Below are positions 1 to 7,128 of a stretch of 14,216 nucleotides of DNA, piece by piece. Numbering within the stretch: the first letter of the stretch is position 1; every line of letters begins with the position of its first letter. The stretch covers positions 1 through 14,216 of the forward strand of contig SKTA01000089.1 of assembly GCA_007122745.1 (NCBI GenBank), read 5' to 3'. Below the pieces are notes generated by a model. It was not told the DNA's origin and ran no database searches. It saw only the letters and a list, made by a program, of their open reading frames with translations. The DNA is from Bacteroidales bacterium (GTDB lineage Bacteria; Bacteroidota; Bacteroidia; Bacteroidales; UBA7960). The position numbers and the translations under genes are program-made.

Positions 1-45
1 ATAACACGGATAAAAACATTTTTTCATCGATCATCGAAAATCATC

Positions 46-133
46 TTCACATTTGCACATCTTCACATCTGCTAATCTCCTAATCTGCACATCTGCTAAT
101 CTGCACATCTGCTAATCTGCACATTTGCTAATT
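46..133. repeat. Octamer tandem repeat, 11 full units
   Basis: Eleven consecutive 8-base units, with a partial twelfth after 133, vary around TGCWMATC. From position 86 the units TGCACATC and TGCTAATC alternate strictly, giving a 16-base higher-order period in three copies; the last copy has C-to-T changes at the end of both halves. The block has no coding frame and lies just beyond the terminator of the leftward operon. Its role is unknown. It resembles the low-complexity arrays at 4206-4261 and 7105-7174. Confidence 0.85.
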
Positions 134-151
134 TGCAATCTTCCAGCCAAC

Positions 152-183
152 AAAAAACCGGCAGCTTCAAAAAAAGCTGCCGG
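152..183 (-). terminator. Intrinsic terminator of the leftward ytxH operon
   Basis: Two perfectly complementary 10-base arms (158-167 and 174-183) enclose a 6-base loop. Read on the minus strand, the GC-rich stem is followed directly by six T (152-157). It begins 27 bases after the stop codon of the last gene of the operon. This is a textbook Rho-independent terminator for minus-strand transcription. The A-rich loop and the A run after the stem on the plus strand argue against it working in the other direction. Confidence 0.88.
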
Positions 184-210
184 CTGTAAAAAAACGATTA
201 AGTAATTTCT

Positions 211-495
211 TCAATCATCCTCCATGGAGGTATAGCATGGATCCTCTATTTTTTTGACTTTTTTATACAAAAAACGACCCGCCAATCTTGTAATACCAGA
301 AACCATGCTATAAATAAAGCGCAGGCGGTGCCCTGTTTTCTTAATAAAAGAGAATACCGTAAACATTCTGCCCAGGGCGCCCAGGCTATCATTCATAGCA
401 TCCTCCGCACGCATCGACTCGTAACGCAAACGCACCTTTTCCATCCTGATGTCGTGTGGTGTTTTGATTTTCTTTAAGCGTTCCGATAGTATCAT
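211..495 (-). CDS. Small basic protein, third gene of ytxH/holin operon (YqjK-like position)
   Basis: A 94-residue protein of no family I can name with confidence. The first 35 residues are strongly charged and look helical. The middle (about 45-75) is a mix of hydrophobic and basic residues that could lie against a membrane, without a clean transmembrane helix, and the tail is acidic. Its ATG overlaps the stop codon of the upstream holin-like gene in ATGA (495-492), so translation is probably coupled. It is the last gene before the terminator. E. coli yqjK has similar size, basic character and position after a holin-like gene and a tail-anchored coiled-coil gene, so it may be an analogue. 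That is inference from size and context, not from a residue match. Confidence 0.72.
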   Translation of the reverse strand: MILSERLKKIKTPHDIRMEKVRLRYESMRAEDAMNDSLGALGRMFTVFSFIKKTGHRLRFIYSMVSGITRLAGRFLYKKVKKIEDPCYTSMEDD

Positions 496-875
496 GACTG
501 GTCCCTCCTCTCTTTTTCATCAGCATCTTCGTCCAGAAAAATCTTAAGCATGATCCGGATTGCCAGCCTTCCAAAAATGGACTTATTCCATATCAGGAAG
601 ATCCCTGTCAGCAAAAAATAGAAACCACTGACAATCAGTATACCATACAAAAGGGAATCCAATAGCTGTCCTACCAACAAAGCAGCTGCTCCCGAAAGAA
701 ACAGCAAAGCCAGAAGGCAGGTGGACAGAATAACGGCATTGGCCAGTAAAATACTCAGGAGCTTTACTGCCTTTTCAAAAGCCAATATCCCGTAATAAGA
801 TATTTTTGTCTCCAGATACTTGCGGACATTGTCCTTTAATCCGGCAATTTGCTCCAACAACTCTTTGCCATCCAT
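492..875 (-). CDS. Phage-holin-like membrane protein (PF07332/YqjE type)
   Basis: A 127-residue inner-membrane protein. An N-terminal amphipathic stretch of about 30 residues is followed by two closely spaced hydrophobic helices, roughly residues 35-60 and 65-90, and a charged tail ending in several Asp, Glu and Arg. This is the layout of the holin superfamily III / DUF1469 group, which includes E. coli YqjE; the members are chromosomal and are not thought to be true holins. A longer frame reaches 908, but it opens with TTG and overlaps ytxH. I chose the ATG at 875, which leaves a 19-base gap after the ytxH stop. The downstream gene overlaps it by 4 bases. A role in envelope stress or stationary phase is inferred from the neighbours. 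Confidence 0.75.
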   Translation of the reverse strand: MDGKELLEQIAGLKDNVRKYLETKISYYGILAFEKAVKLLSILLANAVILSTCLLALLFLSGAAALLVGQLLDSLLYGILIVSGFYFLLTGIFLIWNKSIFGRLAIRIMLKIFLDEDADEKERRDQS

Positions 876-894
876 AAAATGGAAGTTTAAATGA

Positions 895-1152
895 TTACTT
901 TTCTTCAACTTCCTTTGCTGCCTTCCTCACTCTTGTCTTGGTTTCTTCGGCCACGCCACCAACATACTCTTTCAAGTCATCAAGTTTGCTGTTCATCTGC
1001 TTTGAAAGCTCATCCGTATACTCTTTGCCCTTTTCCTTGATCTTCTTACGGGTGTCTTCACCTGAGGTAGGCGCGAATAACAATCCGGCAGCAACACCGA
1101 CTGCTGCGCCGAATACAAATCCAAACAATACTTTTCCACTTGAACTGCTCAT
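895..1152 (-). CDS. YtxH domain-containing protein
   Basis: An 85-residue protein with one N-terminal glycine/alanine-rich transmembrane helix (about 7-27). It ends in the LLFAPTSGEDTRKKI motif that marks the YtxH family (PF12732). The rest, residues 35-85, is highly charged and Lys/Glu-rich, and is probably a long amphipathic helix or coiled coil in the cytoplasm. YtxH proteins in Firmicutes are general-stress proteins; the Bacteroidota members have no established biochemical role. It is the first gene of a leftward operon with the holin-like and small basic proteins. A possible promoter lies about 80 bases upstream. DUF883/ElaB-type proteins share the single helix plus charged helix, but the APTSGE motif favours YtxH. 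Confidence 0.9.
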   Translation of the reverse strand: MSSSSGKVLFGFVFGAAVGVAAGLLFAPTSGEDTRKKIKEKGKEYTDELSKQMNSKLDDLKEYVGGVAEETKTRVRKAAKEVEEK

Positions 1153-1231
1153 AATATTATCTTTTAAAGGTTAAACAATCGATTAAAAAGACATTTAAAC
1201 AAAAAATTTAATGCCTTTTGTCCATATATTA

Positions 1232-1239
1232 CAAATATA
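1232..1239 (-). promoter_or_regulatory. Possible -7 element for the ytxH operon
   Basis: On the minus strand this reads TATATTTG, an exact match to the Bacteroidota -7 consensus TAnnTTTG. It would give a leader of about 75 bases before the ytxH ATG. I see no good TTG at the expected -33 position. A second T-rich candidate lies closer to the gene, so the choice of start site is uncertain. Confidence 0.4.
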
Positions 1240-1341
1240 ACAAAATATCAGGACTCTTTATTGTTATTTTATCATAAATGTTGCCAAAACCCAACATTTT
1301 TAAACAATTTGCGTATATATAGGAAAGATAATGCTATATTT

Positions 1342-1374
1342 TTTGATAATTACATTGCTTTTGTATACTTTTTG
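1342..1374 (+). promoter_or_regulatory. Likely cdd promoter
   Basis: A TTTG at 1342-1345 is followed, 20 bases later, by TACTTTTTG at 1366-1374. This is a TAnnTTTG-type -7 element with one extra base in the spacer. The spacing fits a Bacteroidota -33/-7 pair and predicts a transcript starting near 1380, about 20 bases before the cdd ATG. The ytxH operon promoter lies in the same gap, pointing the other way. Confidence 0.5.
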
Positions 1375-1403
1375 ATGTATTTATTCACAAAAACAAGCAA
1401 TAC

Positions 1404-1898
1404 ATGATCGAAAAACACGTGTCCATCAGATATTATGAGGCAGGTCGACTGGATCAGCTGCCACAAGATGAGCAAGACCTCGTTAAACATGCCAGGGAGA
1501 TGACAGATAATGCCTATGCCCCCTATTCTGCTTTTTATGTCGGTGCAGCCATACTGATGGAAAATGGGGAAATAGTCAAAGGTTCAAACCAGGAGAACGG
1601 AGCTTATCCCAGCGGACTTTGTGCCGAAAGGGTAGCCGCGTTTGCAGCATCTGCAAGCCATCCGGGGATCAGCATGAAGAAAATTGCCATTTGTGCACGA
1701 TCCAACAGATTGGAAGTGAAAGAGCCGGTCTCCCCCTGCGGTGCATGCCGCCAGGTGCTGCTGGAGTATGAAAACCTTCAGGAGGAACCCTTGAAAATCC
1801 TTATGGCATCCGATAACGGAAAGGTGATTGTGATTGAAAGGATTGACGACCTGCTACCGCTTTCTTTCTCTGGCAATGGCCTCAAACGTGTAAAATAA
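1404..1898 (+). CDS. cdd: Cytidine deaminase
   Basis: Deaminates cytidine and deoxycytidine to uridine and deoxyuridine in pyrimidine salvage; cytoplasmic. The 164-residue protein has the zinc site of the family: Cys73-Ala-Glu75 (in PSGLCAERVA), where Glu75 is the proton shuttle, and Cys112/Cys115 in SPCGACRQ. Three cysteine ligands fit the small homotetrameric class rather than the dimeric E. coli class. The substrate-binding NGAYPSG segment precedes the first ligand. An N-terminal extension of about 30 residues before the core makes it longer than the roughly 130-residue Bacillus enzyme; I recall similar extensions in Bacteroidota homologues. The ATG at 1404 lies shortly after a plausible promoter. 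The chaN-like gene follows after 72 bases, so co-transcription is possible. Confidence 0.95.
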   Translation: MIEKHVSIRYYEAGRLDQLPQDEQDLVKHAREMTDNAYAPYSAFYVGAAILMENGEIVKGSNQENGAYPSGLCAERVAAFAASASHPGISMKKIAICARSNRLEVKEPVSPCGACRQVLLEYENLQEEPLKILMASDNGKVIVIERIDDLLPLSFSGNGLKRVK

Positions 1899-1970
1899 CC
1901 GAATCCCCCTCTGAACAATCTTGTCTGTCAGGCTGTTTTTTATAGATAAAACCCCAAAACGATACAGCCT

Positions 1971-2849
1971 ATGCCTTTCAACAAACAGACTTTGACCCTG
2001 GTAGGTGTTTTGCTATTTTTGTTTTCTGCTAAAGGACAGGATAAACCAGCTTACCAGATTTTTCTTCGCGACGGAACACCATCATCCTATCAGGATATGT
2101 TAAATAAAGCGCCCGAAAACCACATTGTGCTTTTTGGTGAGCTTCATAACAACCCCATTGCACACTGGCTTCAATTCGAACTGAGCAAAGATTTGCATGT
2201 CTATTACGACAGTTTGCTTGTTCTCGGCGCTGAAATGTTTGAAGCAGATGACCAGATCCTCATTGATGAATATTTTGCCGGAAAGATTCTTGAACGCCAT
2301 TTTAAGGCAGAGGCCAAACTCTGGAACAATTATGACACCGATTACCGGCCGCTGCTTGAATTGGCACGTGAAAACAACCTTTACTTTATTGCGACCAACA
2401 TCCCCAGAAGGTATGCCGCGATGGTGCACAGAGGGGGTTTTGAAGCTCTGGAATCACTATCTGATCAAGCAAAACAATACATTGCCCAATTGCCTCCCCC
2501 TTACGACCCTGAGCTGCCGGGCTATAAGGCAATGATGGAAATGGCGGGGCTTCCTGCACACGGCAGTGAAAACTTTCCAAAGGCACAAGCCATCAAGGAT
2601 GCCACCATGGCATATTTTATTCTAAAATACCTGCCCGAATCGGGCATTTTTATGCACTTTAACGGGGCTTACCACTCCAACAACGACGAAGGGATCCAGT
2701 GGTATTTAAATCAATATTCAGAACAGCCCCTGTTCATTATGACCATCAGCACAGTGGAACAGGATAGCGTTGAAAAACTGGACGAAGCCAACCATGGCCT
2801 GGCAGACTTCATCATTGCAGTCCCATCCGGCATGACAAAAACCTATTAA
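1971..2849 (+). CDS. ChaN-like haem-binding-fold protein
   Basis: A 292-residue protein of the ChaN / cofactor haem-binding family (PF04187), related to the TIKI/EreA fold. A signal peptide spans about residues 1-22, with a hydrophobic core VGVLLFLFSA. There is no lipobox cysteine, unlike Campylobacter ChaN, which is an outer-membrane lipoprotein, so this one is probably periplasmic and soluble. The family motif GELHNNPIAHW gives Glu57, His59 and His65. A second conserved site, HFNGAYHS, has His229 and His235. ChaN binds two haems between monomers and is linked to iron uptake; for this protein that role is inferred. I see no TonB-dependent receptor or iron-regulator site nearby. The ATG chosen starts exactly at the signal peptide. 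Confidence 0.85.
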   Translation: MPFNKQTLTLVGVLLFLFSAKGQDKPAYQIFLRDGTPSSYQDMLNKAPENHIVLFGELHNNPIAHWLQFELSKDLHVYYDSLLVLGAEMFEADDQILIDEYFAGKILERHFKAEAKLWNNYDTDYRPLLELARENNLYFIATNIPRRYAAMVHRGGFEALESLSDQAKQYIAQLPPPYDPELPGYKAMMEMAGLPAHGSENFPKAQAIKDATMAYFILKYLPESGIFMHFNGAYHSNNDEGIQWYLNQYSEQPLFIMTISTVEQDSVEKLDEANHGLADFIIAVPSGMTKTY

Positions 2850-2998
2850 CCGCTTATGTCACTTGTTTTGCAAGTTATTCGCCCTTGGGTTGTATTTTTT
2901 TATCATGAGGTGCTATTAAGGAATGACACACCAGCAACTTTATTTAACCTTTTACTAAATCAAAATCCGCTAAAGTTCATTTTTCTGGTTTTTTAAGA

Positions 2999-3006
2999 TA
3001 TATTTG
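2999..3006 (+). promoter_or_regulatory. Likely -7 element of the dprA promoter
   Basis: TATATTTG matches the Bacteroidota -7 consensus TAnnTTTG exactly and lies 20 bases before the GTG start of dprA. That implies a very short leader of about 14 bases and supports the GTG as the true start. The -33 region is T-rich but has no clear TTG. The rest of the 2850-2998 gap is AT-rich and I see nothing else in it. Confidence 0.5.
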
Positions 3007-3026
3007 TTCTTTTTTTATCCTGATTT

Positions 3027-4136
3027 GTGAAAAAAGAACTTTTATATCAAATTACCATAAACAATATTGCCGGTATAGGAGGTGTTACCGCCAAACGGTT
3101 GATCTCTTATTGCGGAGGTGTTGAACAGGTCTTCAGGGAAAAAAAAGAGGCCCTGTTGAAAATTCCTGGCATTGGTGAAAACCTGGCAAAAGCCATCAAA
3201 AAGGGTGCTGCTTTTGATCGGGCAGAACAAGAGATCAGATATATCGAAAAGCACAAGATCAAAACCCTGTTTTATCTTGACAAGGACTATCCGTTTCGGT
3301 TAAAGCAATGTGAAGACGGCCCATTGCTGCTATTCGTGAAAGGCAAAGCTTGTCTGAACGAACCCAAAATGCTTGCGGTTGTTGGTACACGAAACATGAC
3401 AGATTACGGACGCACCCATTGTGAGTCGCTCATCGCAGAACTATCAGCCTTTTCTCCGGTTGTCGTCAGCGGCCTTGCCTACGGCGTGGATGCCTGCGCA
3501 CACAAGGCTGCACTTAAGAACAAGCTGCAAACCATTGCCGTACTCGCCCACGGACTCGACAGGATCTATCCATTTTTACATCATAAGCTTGCGCAGTCCA
3601 TTATTGAACAGGGCGCACTGGTGACCGATTTTTTAACCGGCAACAAGCCGGACAGGGAGAACTTCCCGAAGCGCAACCGGATCATCGCCGGACTCTGCGA
3701 CGGTATCATTGTGGTTGAAGCGGCCGAAAGCGGTGGCGCCCTTATAACTGCAAACATCGCCAACAACTATAACCGCGATGTTTTCGCTATACCCGGAAGA
3801 ATACAAGACACCTTCAGCCAGGGGTGTAACAAACTCATCAAGATCCACAAGGCTCACTTGCTTGAATCAGCCGCTGACCTGCAATACATCATGAACTGGG
3901 AACCGGGCAAAAACAGAAAAAAAGGGTTGCAGCAATCCTTGTTCATCACCCTGACCGAAGAGGAAAAACAGATGACCGAATATTTGAAACAACATGGCGA
4001 ACCGGGTATAGATCAGATTGTTTCCGGAACAGGCTTCAACCTCAGCAAAGCAACCTCCATTCTGCTCAGTCTAGAGTTTAAAGAAGTGGTCAAACCATTG
4101 CCGGGAAAAACATTCCGACTGAATATACTTCCTTGA
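3027..4136 (+). CDS. dprA: DNA-processing protein DprA (GTG start)
   Basis: Binds single-stranded DNA entering the cell and loads RecA onto it during natural transformation; also widespread in species not known to be competent. The 369 residues show a helix-hairpin-helix region (about 10-60, with IPGIGENLAKAI), then the Rossmann-like DprA core (about 85-290). Core motifs are VVGTRNMTDYG (118-128), SGLAYGVDACAHKAAL (148-163), the DRIYP motif (178-182) and ENFPKRNRIIAGL (211-223), followed by VVEAAESGGALITA. A C-terminal winged-helix domain of about 60 residues (310-369) completes it. The start is GTG at 3027; the next in-frame Met is beyond residue 110, inside the core. Upstream and downstream neighbours are not obviously related, so it may be a single-gene transcript. 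Confidence 0.95.
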   Translation: MKKELLYQITINNIAGIGGVTAKRLISYCGGVEQVFREKKEALLKIPGIGENLAKAIKKGAAFDRAEQEIRYIEKHKIKTLFYLDKDYPFRLKQCEDGPLLLFVKGKACLNEPKMLAVVGTRNMTDYGRTHCESLIAELSAFSPVVVSGLAYGVDACAHKAALKNKLQTIAVLAHGLDRIYPFLHHKLAQSIIEQGALVTDFLTGNKPDRENFPKRNRIIAGLCDGIIVVEAAESGGALITANIANNYNRDVFAIPGRIQDTFSQGCNKLIKIHKAHLLESAADLQYIMNWEPGKNRKKGLQQSLFITLTEEEKQMTEYLKQHGEPGIDQIVSGTGFNLSKATSILLSLEFKEVVKPLPGKTFRLNILP

Positions 4137-4171
4137 AAAACAGCACAAACAGGAACCACCCCTAAACATAT

Positions 4172-4193
4172 TGCAAAGATCACTATCTTTGCA
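4172..4193. promoter_or_regulatory. Perfect inverted repeat over a -7-like element upstream of DUF2207 gene
   Basis: The arms TGCAAAGAT (4172-4180) and ATCTTTGCA (4185-4193) are perfectly complementary around a 4-base centre. The right arm contains most of TATCTTTG (4184-4191), an exact TAnnTTTG -7 match. No T run follows, so it does not look like a terminator. It may be an operator covering the promoter, or simply a promoter that happens to be palindromic. No convincing -33 element is present. Confidence 0.45.
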
Positions 4194-4205
4194 GCCGGCA
4201 TTATC

Positions 4206-4261
4206 TCTAAACTTCTAAACTCCTAAACTCCTAAACTTCTAAACCTCTCAACCTCTCAACC
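4206..4261. repeat. Octamer tandem repeat, 7 units, in the DUF2207 leader
   Basis: Seven uninterrupted 8-base units vary around TCTAAACT. The first five read TCTAAACT or CCTAAACT (the fifth ends in C) and the last two read TCTCAACC. It ends 18 bases before the ATG at 4280. If transcription starts near 4197, the whole array lies in the 5' untranslated leader. Period and composition resemble the arrays at 46-133 and 7147-7174. Confidence 0.85.
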
Positions 4262-4279
4262 TTTAAGCCATTATAAAAC

Positions 4280-6094
4280 ATGAAAACAAGATTTTGCTAC
4301 AAGTTGGCATCCCTGATAGCCGCATCCCTTTTATTTACTGCAACCTTTTCATTGCAGGCAAGAGATTACCGCATGAGCCGGCTTGATGTGGAGATCCGTC
4401 TTCAGGAAGATGGATCGATGCATGTCAGGGAAGACAGGGAATTTACCTTTGAGGGGCGCTATTCAGAGGTATACCGAACGTTTCCCCTGGATGGAGCGGC
4501 AAGTTTTGACAATTTCCGGGTTTTTGAAGGTGACCGGGAATATACACTTAGCGACAGCAAGCAACCGGGCACTTTCCGGATCGTCAGCAAAAACAAGGTT
4601 CAGGAGCTTCTGTTGTTCTTCAGTGCCCGCGACGTCACAAGGACCTTCAGTATCCGGTACGTTGCAAACGGTGCCATTACCCGGCACGAAGATGCCGCAC
4701 TGCTTTACTACCAGATCATCTCTGATGAATGGACAAAACCGATTTATAACATCACTGCACGTATTTACCCCCCGGTTTCCCTGCCGGATGGTGAACCAAA
4801 GCATTGGGTACATGGCTCGCTGGATGCGGTATCAGAGCTCCACGAGGGTGGCGTTGTGGAAATCGTGCTGGATCGTTTGGCCAGACGCAGGTTTCTTGAG
4901 ATCCGAAGCCTGTATCCGGCCGACGTCTTTCATAACATGCCTGCTGTAAGCGGCGATATTCGTGATGAAATAATGGAGGAAGCAGCCCTGCTGGTAGCGG
5001 AAGCAAACCGATTGCGTGAGGAACGGGAGGCAAAGCGGATCAGGCGCGAGAAACGCCATGCGCTGGGCAGACCGCTGGCTATTCCAACTGCCTTGATCAT
5101 TATTGCCATAACAGTTTGGTTTTTTCGAAAATACAGAAACCGACCCACCGTTTCAGATGTTGTTGGCGAAACAAAAAGACTGCCGGAAAAGGTCAAACCG
5201 GCCCTGGTGAATTACCTGGTCAACGGAACAACCATCACGGCAAATGCATTGGTTTCAACACTGTTTCATCTGGCATACAATGGTTTTTTAAAAATAGAGG
5301 AAAAACAGGAAACCAAAAAGGTGCTGGGAGTTTCAAAAGAGAAAAAAACACTGTGGATCATTCTGGACAGGGCCTTTTGGCAGCAAAACAAGGAAAACCT
5401 CTTTGAATATGAGAATAAGCTGCTCTCTTTCCTGTTTGACCAAAAGAAGGGTTCTACAGATCAGGTAAACCTCAAAAAGCTAAAAAACAGTCAGACTAAA
5501 ATGCATCAATTCTTCCTGAAATGGAAAAAATCGGTTGCAAGAGAGGGGAAAAAGATGGAGTGGTTTGATAAGAAAAGCGAAAAGGGGCGAAACATAAGCA
5601 TGGTTGTCAATATATTGATTATGCTGATAGCCGTTGGTTTGGTCGTTTTGCTTGGACCGTGGATGTTAATTCCGCTGTTTATTTCGTTTGTTTGCCTGAT
5701 TGCTTCCTTTTTCATTTTTCACCGAAGCGAAAAAGGGGAAAAAGCCTACAGAAGGTGGCTTATTTTGAAAAAACACCTGAAAGCATATCATTTTGACTCA
5801 AAAATCAAAGATCTGGATGCATCGGCTGTGAATGAATACCTGATTTACGGAATCAGCCTCGGCCTGGGATCCCGGTTTTTTAAAAGACTAACCCGGGCAC
5901 TGGATTCAGAGTATCATGCCGGTTATTTTCCCTGGTTGTATCTCTACCATACAAATCTGTCGAACTTTGGGAAAACGATCCATGAGGTGATCACCACCAC
6001 AGGCGGAGCTGTCAGCTCTTACACCGGTGCCGGTGGCGGAGGCACGATGGGGGGCGGTGGAGGTGCCGCATCCGGAGGAGGTGGTGCACGATGA
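4280..6094 (+). CDS. DUF2207 family membrane protein with glycine-rich tail
   Basis: A 604-residue predicted membrane protein of unknown function (DUF2207, PF09972). A signal peptide spans about 1-27, with likely cleavage after SLQA. An exported beta-rich domain (about 28-225) opens with the pattern common in the family: a repeated charged strand, then EGRYSEVYRTFPL. A charged helix rich in Glu and Arg (228-262) leads into a first transmembrane helix (266-283). A cytoplasmic domain (about 290-435) has a winged-helix-like stretch near 310-345. Two more helices (441-458, 460-480) follow, then a second cytoplasmic part. The last 30 residues are almost all Gly, with a few Ala, Ser and Thr, as in many DUF2207 proteins. 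ftsX begins 51 bases downstream on the same strand. A surface or envelope role is inference. Confidence 0.85.
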   Translation: MKTRFCYKLASLIAASLLFTATFSLQARDYRMSRLDVEIRLQEDGSMHVREDREFTFEGRYSEVYRTFPLDGAASFDNFRVFEGDREYTLSDSKQPGTFRIVSKNKVQELLLFFSARDVTRTFSIRYVANGAITRHEDAALLYYQIISDEWTKPIYNITARIYPPVSLPDGEPKHWVHGSLDAVSELHEGGVVEIVLDRLARRRFLEIRSLYPADVFHNMPAVSGDIRDEIMEEAALLVAEANRLREEREAKRIRREKRHALGRPLAIPTALIIIAITVWFFRKYRNRPTVSDVVGETKRLPEKVKPALVNYLVNGTTITANALVSTLFHLAYNGFLKIEEKQETKKVLGVSKEKKTLWIILDRAFWQQNKENLFEYENKLLSFLFDQKKGSTDQVNLKKLKNSQTKMHQFFLKWKKSVAREGKKMEWFDKKSEKGRNISMVVNILIMLIAVGLVVLLGPWMLIPLFISFVCLIASFFIFHRSEKGEKAYRRWLILKKHLKAYHFDSKIKDLDASAVNEYLIYGISLGLGSRFFKRLTRALDSEYHAGYFPWLYLYHTNLSNFGKTIHEVITTTGGAVSSYTGAGGGGTMGGGGGAASGGGGAR

Positions 6095-6145
6095 TGGTTT
6101 GTATCTGTTATTTTCGTAATTTCGTTGCGAAGAAAAAAAACATTT

Positions 6146-7027
6146 ATGGCCCGACAGGAAGACAAGATCATTGGCAGACGACTGAGGTCCTCCTATATCT
6201 CAACCGTAATGAGCATTACCCTGGTTTTGTTTGTCTTGGGACTGCTTGGCCTGATAATACTTCAGGCACAACAACTTTCTGACCGGGTTCGCGAGAGCAT
6301 AATCATATCTGTATTCCTGGATGACAACGCCACGGATAATGCAATCAACCGCTTTCGGTCAAATCTTGAAGCATTGCCTTCCGTTAATGAAACCCGCTAT
6401 ATCTCCCGCGATGAAGCAGCCGAAGAGTTGATGCACGAACTGGGAGAAGATTTTGTCGAATTTCTGGGATACAACCCCCTGTCAGCATTGTTCCAGGTAA
6501 GCCTGAAGGCTGCATATACAAATCCAGACAGTCTACTCATCTTTGAAGAGACGGTGGGCCGCCACACTATCGTTACCGATGTCGACTACCAGAAGTCGCT
6601 GGTGCATCTTGTAAACGAAAATGTGAAACGGATCGGGATCGGGTTGCTTGCCTTCAGCCTGCTGTTGCTGATGATCGCCTTTGCACTGATCAACAACACC
6701 ATCCGTCTCAGTGTTTTTTCCAAACGTTTTCTGATCAAAAGCATGCAGCTGGTCGGTGCAACCCAGGCTTTTATCCGAAGGCCTTTCATTATAAGAGGTG
6801 TAATGCAGGGGGTCATAGGAGCCATGATAACCATCGCATTGTTAATGGTCACATTATATGCCGGACAGCGACAAATTCCCGAAATTGCCATGTTTTATGA
6901 TTTCCGGATGTTAAGCATCCTTTTTGCCGGAGTCCTGTTGCTGGGCATCATCATCAGTTGGATATCCACCTATTTTGCAGTCAGAAAATACCTGAAAATT
7001 AAAACAGACCACTTATATTTTTATTGA
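6146..7027 (+). CDS. ftsX: Cell division protein FtsX
   Basis: The membrane half of FtsEX, the ABC-type complex that activates peptidoglycan hydrolases at the division site. At 293 residues it has the FtsX layout: a short cytoplasmic N-terminus, a first transmembrane helix (about 22-41), an extracytoplasmic loop of some 120 residues (45-160) starting SIIISVFLDD, then three helices (about 164-183, 216-238, 256-277) with the MQLVGAT segment between the second and third, matching the FtsX/permease core. The frame extends upstream to a TTG at 6125, but I chose the ATG at 6146, which gives the usual MARQEDKII-type start. No ftsE is in the window; in Bacteroidota ftsE is often elsewhere. It heads a block with DUF3098, uppP and truB. 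Confidence 0.93.
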   Translation: MARQEDKIIGRRLRSSYISTVMSITLVLFVLGLLGLIILQAQQLSDRVRESIIISVFLDDNATDNAINRFRSNLEALPSVNETRYISRDEAAEELMHELGEDFVEFLGYNPLSALFQVSLKAAYTNPDSLLIFEETVGRHTIVTDVDYQKSLVHLVNENVKRIGIGLLAFSLLLLMIAFALINNTIRLSVFSKRFLIKSMQLVGATQAFIRRPFIIRGVMQGVIGAMITIALLMVTLYAGQRQIPEIAMFYDFRMLSILFAGVLLLGIIISWISTYFAVRKYLKIKTDHLYFY

Positions 7028-7046
7028 CATGAAACGCCCATGTTGG

Positions 7047-7076
7047 AAATCCCGACCATTCGGGAACAGGATTTTT
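7047..7076 (+). terminator. Possible weak terminator after ftsX
   Basis: CCCGA (7051-7055) and TCGGG (7060-7064) form a 5-base stem with a 4-base loop. The flanking AAATCC and GGATTT can extend it with a small internal bulge, and the T run 7072-7076 follows. It begins about 20 bases after the ftsX stop. The stem is short and imperfect, so termination may be partial, or the hairpin may have another role. Confidence 0.35.
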
Positions 7077-7095
7077 GACACACAGGAGGATGATT

Positions 7096-7128
7096 ATGAA
7101 AACCAGAGGTTCGAAGTTGGATGTTTGA
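7096..7128 (+). CDS. Possible 10-codon leader ORF with Shine-Dalgarno sequence
   Basis: The ATG at 7096 opens a 10-residue frame, MKTRGSKLDV, ending in TGA at 7126-7128. It is preceded at 7084-7089 by AGGAGG with 6 bases spacing, the best Shine-Dalgarno match I noticed in the window, in a lineage that seldom uses one. The second half of the frame lies inside the left arm of the hairpin 7105-7170. It could be a leader peptide acting on the DUF3098-uppP-truB genes, or chance. I see no run of a single amino acid codon that would suggest classical attenuation. Confidence 0.2.
   Translation: MKTRGSKLDV

Noticed and set aside
46..133. A CRISPR array
   Set aside because: The units are 8 bases in direct tandem with no unique spacers and no cas genes nearby.
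492..1152. A prophage lysis cassette suggested by the holin-like gene
   Set aside because: No endolysin, tail or other phage gene is present. The PF07332-type holin-like proteins are common chromosomal genes, and the partner is YtxH.
2850..2900. A terminator after the chaN-like gene (ACTTG-TTTTG-CAAGT)
   Set aside because: The stem has only 5 weak base pairs and no T run follows directly.
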